Below are positions 58,433 to 64,000 of a DNA stretch of 64,000 bases, piece by piece. The position numbers were made by a program, and so were the translations under genes. Each line of letters opens with the position of its first letter. Positions within the stretch are counted from its first letter, which is position 1. The notes beneath the pieces were generated by a model that searched no databases, was not told where the DNA came from, and saw only the letters and a list, made by a program, of their open reading frames with translations. Source of the stretch: Methylophilaceae bacterium (GTDB lineage Bacteria; Pseudomonadota; Gammaproteobacteria; Burkholderiales; Methylophilaceae); contig JADHPM010000002.1 in the NCBI GenBank assembly GCA_016778465.1, positions 1-64,000 of the forward strand, in the 5' to 3' direction.

Positions 58433-59281
58433 ATGGCTTCAACCAACCTCGAGCAATTATCAGTTCTTGATACTCCAAGAAGAAAGAGACCTAAAGAAAA
58501 AAACAATCCCTCTGATATTCAAATATCCTGGGTCCAATCAAAAAAAGACATTAAAAAAATTCAAAAATTTCGCTATAAGATTTTTGTAGAAGAAATGGGT
58601 GCAAATATTAATGCAAAAAATAAAATTGATGAAGATATTTTTGACAGCTATTGCGAACACCTAATCGTAAAAGATACAAAGAAAAATATGATCATTGGAA
58701 CTTATCGTGTTTTAACTCCATTAGCTGCAAAGAGATTAGGTTACTTATACTCAGAAACTGAGTTTGATATTGGGTGTTTGGGTAATTTAAAAGATGAAAT
58801 TGTTGAGGTAGGAAGAGCATGCGTGCACAAAGACTATCGATCAGGATACACAATTATGTTGATGTGGTCGCAAATTGGTCGTTTTATGAAAAAGAATAAC
58901 TTTAGATACCTTATAGGTTGCTCAAGTGTGCCGATGAGTGATGGCGGAATACTAGCTGCGAATATATACAGAAAACTATACGACGAAAATAGAATTAATA
59001 ATATTTATGGTGTGAAGCCTAAAATACCACTTTCGTCAGAGCAGCTTCACTTTAAAACTGACGCAATGACTCCTCCTTTATTGAAAGGTTACTTACGGCT
59101 TGGTGCAATTGTTTGTGGTAAACCAGCATGGGATCCTGACTTTAATTCTGCAGACTTTCTTACCCTACTTGATATTAATAACGTTCCTCAAAAATATGCA
59201 AATCATTTTTTAAATGAGGAATCTAGAGAATCAACTGCAAGAAACCAATACAGAACAAAGGAATTTGCAATCCAAAATTAA
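58433..59281 (+). CDS. OlsB-like (hemolysin-type) GNAT N-acyltransferase
   Basis: FRYKIFVEEMG, EVGRACVHKDYRSGYTIMLMW, LIGCSSVP. Confidence 0.78.
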   Translation: MASTNLEQLSVLDTPRRKRPKEKNNPSDIQISWVQSKKDIKKIQKFRYKIFVEEMGANINAKNKIDEDIFDSYCEHLIVKDTKKNMIIGTYRVLTPLAAKRLGYLYSETEFDIGCLGNLKDEIVEVGRACVHKDYRSGYTIMLMWSQIGRFMKKNNFRYLIGCSSVPMSDGGILAANIYRKLYDENRINNIYGVKPKIPLSSEQLHFKTDAMTPPLLKGYLRLGAIVCGKPAWDPDFNSADFLTLLDINNVPQKYANHFLNEESRESTARNQYRTKEFAIQN

Positions 59282-59444
59282 TTAGAATTGCCTTGTCTTT
59301 TGAAAGATATCCCGAAATGGTCCACCCAATCACCCCTCCTCCATGAAGGAATATGTTTAAGGGAAAAATATTTAAATTTGTAAGAAGTATTCCTGACAAG
59401 ACAAGCGAAGTACTGATCCATTTTAAAAAAACGATTTTTGGCAT
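59223..59444 (-). CDS. small two-helix membrane protein (DUF6552-like)
   Basis: 73-aa hydrophobic ORF immediately downstream of the HAD gene; overlaps olsB-like 3' end by 59 bp. Confidence 0.55.
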   Translation of the reverse strand: MPKIVFLKWISTSLVLSGILLTNLNIFPLNIFLHGGGVIGWTISGYLSKDKAILINFGLQIPLFCIGFLQLIL

Positions 59445-59876
59445 TTATTTTCCTTGTAAAATCCAGAATTTAATTTTATCTAACTCTTGATCGCTTATAC
59501 CGGTATCAGGAGAACATAAAATTAGTTTTTTAAAATTATGCGGGAATTTATCTTTTTGATCATCTATCGCTATCCAATCAACACCTAAAAGATGATTTTG
59601 CGCAAGAAAGTATTCAATTTCTTTTAATCGGCAGGAGGCACCATAAAATTTAACTTGAGTTTCCCCGATAATTTTTTTCCTTATTTCTTGAGGAAACTTT
59701 GATTTAATTAGATTGTATTTTTCATCAAATTGCCAACTCGAGGTTATAACAATGTTTAATTCATGGTTCTCTATAAGTTTAAAAAAGTTTTTTGCTTTGT
59801 TGAAAAAAAGATCTAAACTGCAATCTACAGGGTGTAAGACTCCATCAAAATCAAGAAAAATAAATTTTTTTATCAT
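59445..59876 (-). CDS. HAD-domain protein
   Basis: FIFLDFDGVLHP HAD motif I, VITSSW motif II. Confidence 0.8.
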   Translation of the reverse strand: MIKKFIFLDFDGVLHPVDCSLDLFFNKAKNFFKLIENHELNIVITSSWQFDEKYNLIKSKFPQEIRKKIIGETQVKFYGASCRLKEIEYFLAQNHLLGVDWIAIDDQKDKFPHNFKKLILCSPDTGISDQELDKIKFWILQGK

Positions 59877-59922
59877 CTATTTATTTTGTATAAATTACTA
59901 TTAAAAATACAAATAAGATAAG

Positions 59923-60909
59923 TTAGTTTATTCTAAGAAGATTGTTAAATAATATTTTTTCACACTCACGCCATGACCATTTTTGTATTGACACTTGTTG
60001 TATTTCAGTTTTATTTAAATCGCTACATTGAATAATATTCTTTTTTAAATCATTACCTAAGAAGCCAGTAATTTTATTTTTTACTATATCTTTAGGCCCA
60101 GTGACATTATAGGCGGCAACTGGAAGACCATTACAAAGGGCCTCAATAATAACTATTCCAAAAGTATCTGTTTTGCTTGGAAAACAAAAAACATCGTGTT
60201 TTGAATATAACTCTGCAAGCTCCTTACCAAACTTATAGCCAACGAAATTTATATTTGAGTATTTAGATTTAAGGTTTTCTAATTCGGGACCGTCACCAAC
60301 AATTGTAATATTAAAATATTGATGCAAAGAGCATAAGGCGTCCAGGTTCTTTTCTTTACCAATTCTACCGACAGATAAAACCTTAATTTTTTTATTAGGT
60401 TTCTGATTTATTCTTTTTTTAATAAGTTCTTTATCAACGCCTCTTGTCCATAGCGCTAAATTTTTGAAGCCAAACTTTTTCAAATCATTAATGCATGAAT
60501 TAGTTGGTACCAATACAGCATTACTTTTTTTGTGAAATAATCTCATTAAAAAATAGCCGAATTTAACGGGTAGCCTAAAGTAAATATTTAGATATTCTGG
60601 AAATTTGGTATGGTACGCTGATGTAAAAGGTACCTTATAAAATTTACAATAGATCCGCGCAGCCATACCAATCGGGCCCTCTGTAGCGATATGTAAATGG
60701 GTCGGTTTGATAGCCTTTATTTTTTTAAAAACTTTTATGGGCTCTGTACAGAATTGAATTTCAGGATATGATTTAAATGACTTATATTTAAATTGTGAGG
60801 GATGGATTATTTCAATATCTCGTTTACTTACTTTTAAAATATTTTTATAAGTCGTCGATACTCCATTTACCTGATCAAATGTGTCTGTGGCTATTACATA
60901 TTTATCCAT
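59923..60909 (-). CDS. GT4-type glycosyltransferase, Agt-like
   Basis: TDTFDQVNGVSTTYKN, HIATEGPIGMAARIYC, FPSKTDTFGIVIIEALCNGLPVAAY; start at MDKYVIATD. Confidence 0.85.
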   Translation of the reverse strand: MDKYVIATDTFDQVNGVSTTYKNILKVSKRDIEIIHPSQFKYKSFKSYPEIQFCTEPIKVFKKIKAIKPTHLHIATEGPIGMAARIYCKFYKVPFTSAYHTKFPEYLNIYFRLPVKFGYFLMRLFHKKSNAVLVPTNSCINDLKKFGFKNLALWTRGVDKELIKKRINQKPNKKIKVLSVGRIGKEKNLDALCSLHQYFNITIVGDGPELENLKSKYSNINFVGYKFGKELAELYSKHDVFCFPSKTDTFGIVIIEALCNGLPVAAYNVTGPKDIVKNKITGFLGNDLKKNIIQCSDLNKTEIQQVSIQKWSWRECEKILFNNLLRIN

Positions 60910-60931
60910 ATGTTCAATATGCACTAGCAAT

Positions 60932-60958
60932 ATGACAATTTATTTACAATTATGACAA
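60932..60958 (-). promoter_or_regulatory. PhoB-box-like repeats upstream of second glycosyltransferase
   Basis: minus strand TTGTCAT (958-952), TTGTAAA (949-943), TTGTCAT (938-932); spacings 9 and 11. Confidence 0.55.
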
Positions 60959-60985
60959 AAAATAATATCGATATAAAATTAAAAT

Positions 60986-61240
60986 TTAATGGTTTAAATA
61001 TTTCCCCATTGTAATTATTGTTTTCCCATCATGGGATTGAATAAGATAAGAGTTACTATGATCTATCAAAAATAAAAACTCATCTTGCTTCAAGTGATCT
61101 TTAAGTTCTTTAATCGTGAGAAGTTTAAAGTATCTTAAATAACCACGGTGGTTAATTTTTTTTCTTGCTCCATATTTTATTAATGCATTTTGAATAATTT
61201 CTGGGATATCTTGAACCTGACAGGCCAATTCTTTTTTCAT
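60986..61240 (-). CDS. hypothetical protein, 84 aa
   Basis: TAGGAGAACAAATG start context at 61240; no family recognised. Confidence 0.65.
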   Translation of the reverse strand: MKKELACQVQDIPEIIQNALIKYGARKKINHRGYLRYFKLLTIKELKDHLKQDEFLFLIDHSNSYLIQSHDGKTIITMGKYLNH

Positions 61241-61349
61241 TTGTTCTCCTAAAATGTGGCTAGTTTTCGCACTAGCCCTGCGAAGAAAGGAATTCATAGG
61301 GGAACAATACCTTTTCTTAAAAAATAAGACGAAGATTAAGCCAGAAAGT

Positions 61350-61371
61350 CAGGTTTTTAATTAAAAACCTG
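61350..61371. promoter_or_regulatory. perfect 22-bp palindrome in divergent intergenic region
   Basis: CAGGTTTTTAATTAAAAACCTG equals its own reverse complement. Confidence 0.5.
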
Positions 61372-61425
61372 TTTAATTTTTTATTTGTTAAACTAAAGTC
61401 ATGATAAACGTACTCTTTGATTAAT

Positions 61426-62145
61426 ATGTATAAGAATGTTGCAATAATAGGTGCCTCAAGCTTAATTGCTAGAGCCATTATTCGTCAAATTCATTGTGAT
61501 TGTCCGAATGTTAAAATTATTGCATTTTCAAGAGAAGAAATAAAAATTGATGTTGAGAATACAAATTTTTATCGAATAAATTATGATGACGAAGCTTCTA
61601 TTAAGCATTCAGCAAACGTAGCATCAAAAAATGGACCACTGGATTTAATATTTGTTGCTAATGGAATTTTGCACGATAAAGTAATTAAACCAGAAAAATC
61701 TATTCGAGATTTTGATTTTGCAAATTTCGAAAAAATTTTTAAAGTCAATACAATCATACCTGCAATGATTGCAAAGTATTTTATGCCTTTATTAGATAAA
61801 GAGCAGCGCTCAATATTTGCGTTTTTATCAGCACGTGTGGGAAGTATCTCAGATAATAAATTAGGTGGCTGGTATGCTTATCGCTCGTCAAAATCTGCTT
61901 TAAATATGATTATAAAAAATTTAGCTATTGAGTCAGGTCGAACAAATAAAAAAGCAATTTTTTTAGGTTTACATCCTGGAACAGTTGATTCTCCTCTTTC
62001 TAAGCCTTTCCAAAAGAGTATTGCCCAAGAGAAAATATTTACTCCAGAGATAAGTGCAATGAAATTACTCAAGGTTATAGAAAATGCTTCCCCTGAAGAC
62101 ACCGGCTGCACTTTTGCATGGGATGGAAAATTTATAAAACCTTAG
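61426..62145 (+). CDS. SDR family oxidoreductase
   Basis: IIGASSLIARAI and YAYRSSKSALN motifs; ATG at 61426 preferred. Confidence 0.88.
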   Translation: MYKNVAIIGASSLIARAIIRQIHCDCPNVKIIAFSREEIKIDVENTNFYRINYDDEASIKHSANVASKNGPLDLIFVANGILHDKVIKPEKSIRDFDFANFEKIFKVNTIIPAMIAKYFMPLLDKEQRSIFAFLSARVGSISDNKLGGWYAYRSSKSALNMIIKNLAIESGRTNKKAIFLGLHPGTVDSPLSKPFQKSIAQEKIFTPEISAMKLLKVIENASPEDTGCTFAWDGKFIKP

Positions 62146-62155
62146 GGTATTAACG

Positions 62156-63307
62156 ATGAATAATTTCGACCAGCCCATAGATAGAAGAAATACAGATTCG
62201 ATTCGATGGAACCGTTATGGCAAAGATATTATTCCACTATGGGTTGCTGATATGGATTTTAGGTCACCTCCCTGTGTCGTCGAAGCGCTCCACAAAAGAG
62301 TTGAGCATGGAGTTTATGGGTATACGCATGAGCCAAATGACTTAAAAGAGAAATTAGTTGATTACATTTACCAACAATTTAACTGGAAGATAAATAAAGA
62401 TTGGATTGTATTTATTCCAAGTGTGGTATCAGGGCTTTATTCTGCTGCCAGTAATTTTGTGAAAAATGACGAGACTATTCTAGTGCCTAGACCCGTTTAC
62501 CATCATTTGAGATGGGCACCCCAAAAGGCATTGCGTGATTTTTTCGAAATTGATCTTATCTGTGAAAACAATCGAATATATTTGAATGAGTCTTCTTTAT
62601 TAAGCTATAAAAAAAAGAACGTTAAGCTTCTGATGTTTTGCAATCCTCACAATCCTGGGGGCACTGTTTACAGCAAAAAGGAACTTGAAGGCATTGCAAG
62701 TTTTTGCGTCAAAAATAAAATTCTAATTTGTTCAGACGAGATACACGCAGGTATGGTTCTGGGTGATAAAAAACATATCCCGATTGCAAGCATCTCAAGC
62801 GAAATCTCTAAACAAACAATCACCTTGATGTCACTTAATAAAACTTTCAATTTTCCAGGATTAGGGACTGCTTGGGCTATTTCAGAAAATAAGGATTTAA
62901 GAGAGAGTATTAGTAAAGGTATCGGAACAATTATTCCAGATACACAAATTTTTGGATACATAACGACTCTTGCTGCGCTTGATAAAGGTGAGCCATGGCG
63001 AAAAGATTTATTAGATTATCTAGATAAAAACCGTAAATTGGTGCAAGAAAAAATCATACCTATTAAAGACTTGAAACTTTACACGACTGAAGCAAGCTAT
63101 CTTGCATGGATATCTTACGAAAAATTAAAAAATCTAGATCTATGTGAGCTATTTCTTCAATATGGTGTCGCAGTTCAACCAGGATCAATGTTTAATAAGG
63201 AAAAACACTTTCGCTTAAATTTCGCAACTCAAAGTAATATCTTAAATGAGGCATTGAATCGTATGGCTAAAGCAATAAAAATAGAAAAAAATAAAACCCC
63301 CCAATAA
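62156..63307 (+). CDS. MalY/PatB-type aminotransferase (cystathionine beta-lyase-like)
   Basis: IPLWVADMDFRSPP, CNPHNPGGTVYS, SLNKTFNFPGL. Confidence 0.92.
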   Translation: MNNFDQPIDRRNTDSIRWNRYGKDIIPLWVADMDFRSPPCVVEALHKRVEHGVYGYTHEPNDLKEKLVDYIYQQFNWKINKDWIVFIPSVVSGLYSAASNFVKNDETILVPRPVYHHLRWAPQKALRDFFEIDLICENNRIYLNESSLLSYKKKNVKLLMFCNPHNPGGTVYSKKELEGIASFCVKNKILICSDEIHAGMVLGDKKHIPIASISSEISKQTITLMSLNKTFNFPGLGTAWAISENKDLRESISKGIGTIIPDTQIFGYITTLAALDKGEPWRKDLLDYLDKNRKLVQEKIIPIKDLKLYTTEASYLAWISYEKLKNLDLCELFLQYGVAVQPGSMFNKEKHFRLNFATQSNILNEALNRMAKAIKIEKNKTPQ

Positions 63308-63326
63308 GCCATTGGAGAGTTTTATT
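63290..63326. terminator. probable terminator between convergent genes
   Basis: AATAAAAC-CCC-CCAAT-AAGCC-ATTGG-AGA-GTTTTATT imperfect hairpin. Confidence 0.5.
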
Positions 63327-63330
63327 TGTG

Positions 63331-63558
63331 TTACTTAATCTCTGGACTTAGCTCTAAGTCTGCACCGCCATCTTCAGCTGATGGATTAAATCCACCATTT
63401 CCTCCAATCAAGAGTGCATCAGTAGAATGAAAAGCTTTTTCCTCAGTAGGAGCCGCTTCATTAGCTGCTGTTGCTTCATCTGCGGCCGAATCTATTGAAG
63501 AGTTATTGCATGCGAAAAGAAACGTTGTTGCAAGAAAGATAAAAAATAGTCTAAGCAT
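63331..63558 (-). CDS. small predicted lipoprotein
   Basis: MLRLFFIFLATTFLFAC lipobox-like; GGGAGTACTTATG start. Confidence 0.65.
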   Translation of the reverse strand: MLRLFFIFLATTFLFACNNSSIDSAADEATAANEAAPTEEKAFHSTDALLIGGNGGFNPSAEDGGADLELSPEIK

Positions 63559-63669
63559 AAGTACTCCCTTTTTTAAAAAAACTAGATTAAATAATTTAAC
63601 CTGTAAAAATAGTAACATTACTATGATTTTTTTCAACAGCCTTAAAATGTAGGGGAAGAAATATTAAAT

Positions 63670-64000
63670 TTATTTTATTTTTAAAAGTAACTCATTTCTG
63701 CGAAAGAAGGGTAAAGTCCATGGGGGATTATATCTTGCGATTTGTACATTACCATCCACGATAAAATTATTTTCCTCTACGTAATTTTTTAATAATGTAA
63801 TTTTTTCTTCAAAACTTGATTCTCTGACTAATCCGGAAAAAACAATCACGGCATACTTTTCTATTTCAAGAGCAATTATTTTTACATCTGCATTATTTGG
63901 TTTTGGTAAAGTATCAAGCGAATATTCCGAAGGCATAACAAAAGAAATTAACCATTTATGTTTATCTTTTTCCGAGATCACGGGAGCAGTCATTTCAATT
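63670..64000 (-). CDS. SOUL heme-binding family protein, N-terminus beyond window
   Basis: ...IEMTAPVISEKDKHKWLISFVMPSEYSLDTLPKPNN; frame stays open past 63993. Confidence 0.82.
   Translation of the reverse strand, partial: IEMTAPVISEKDKHKWLISFVMPSEYSLDTLPKPNNADVKIIALEIEKYAVIVFSGLVRESSFEEKITLLKNYVEENNFIVDGNVQIARYNPPWTLPFFRRNELLLKIK

Noticed and set aside
61385-61402. TTGTTAA-ACTA-AAGTCAT upstream of the SDR gene as another Pho box
   Set aside because: 11-bp phase is present but both heptamers are poor matches; too weak to list as a feature
61835-61840. CACGTG core inside SDR gene as a third parS
   Set aside because: Flanks (GCACGTGTGG) do not match the parS arms

Overview
AT-rich bacterial chromosome window. 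Gene content and order look like a streamlined betaproteobacterium, probably Methylophilaceae (OM43 / 'Ca. Methylopumilus'-like); this is inferred from gene order and protein character, not computed. The left half holds the replication-origin region. Minus-strand genes are glmS-glmU-atpCDGAHFEBI-parBA-rsmG-mnmG-(two parS)-mnmE-yidC-yidD-rnpA-rpmH. Plus-strand genes are dnaA-dnaN-gyrB (no recF)-oxyR-pntAA/AB/B. The middle holds a Sel1-repeat/ECF-sigma module behind a Fur-box-like element, a rubrerythrin / CCG-type Fe-S / DUF3501 operon, dsbA, a SPOR-domain protein, argS, priA, tRNA-Gly(CCC), thiD/thiE/hemL, gltBD and hemE. The most interesting region is about 50.86-61.4 kb. There a PAP2 phosphatase, two GT4-type glycosyltransferases, ppk, ppx, dgkA, a PlsC/OlsA-like acyltransferase, a PlcP-like metallophosphoesterase and an OlsB-like acyltransferase are clustered, and PhoB-box-like tandem repeats (TTGTCAT/CTGTCAT, mostly 11-bp phased) sit in front of nearly every transcription unit. 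I propose a self-contained phosphate-starvation polyphosphate and lipid-remodelling island. A second candidate is the ECF-sigma / Sel1-anti-sigma / exported-Sel1 module at 28.5-31.4 kb.
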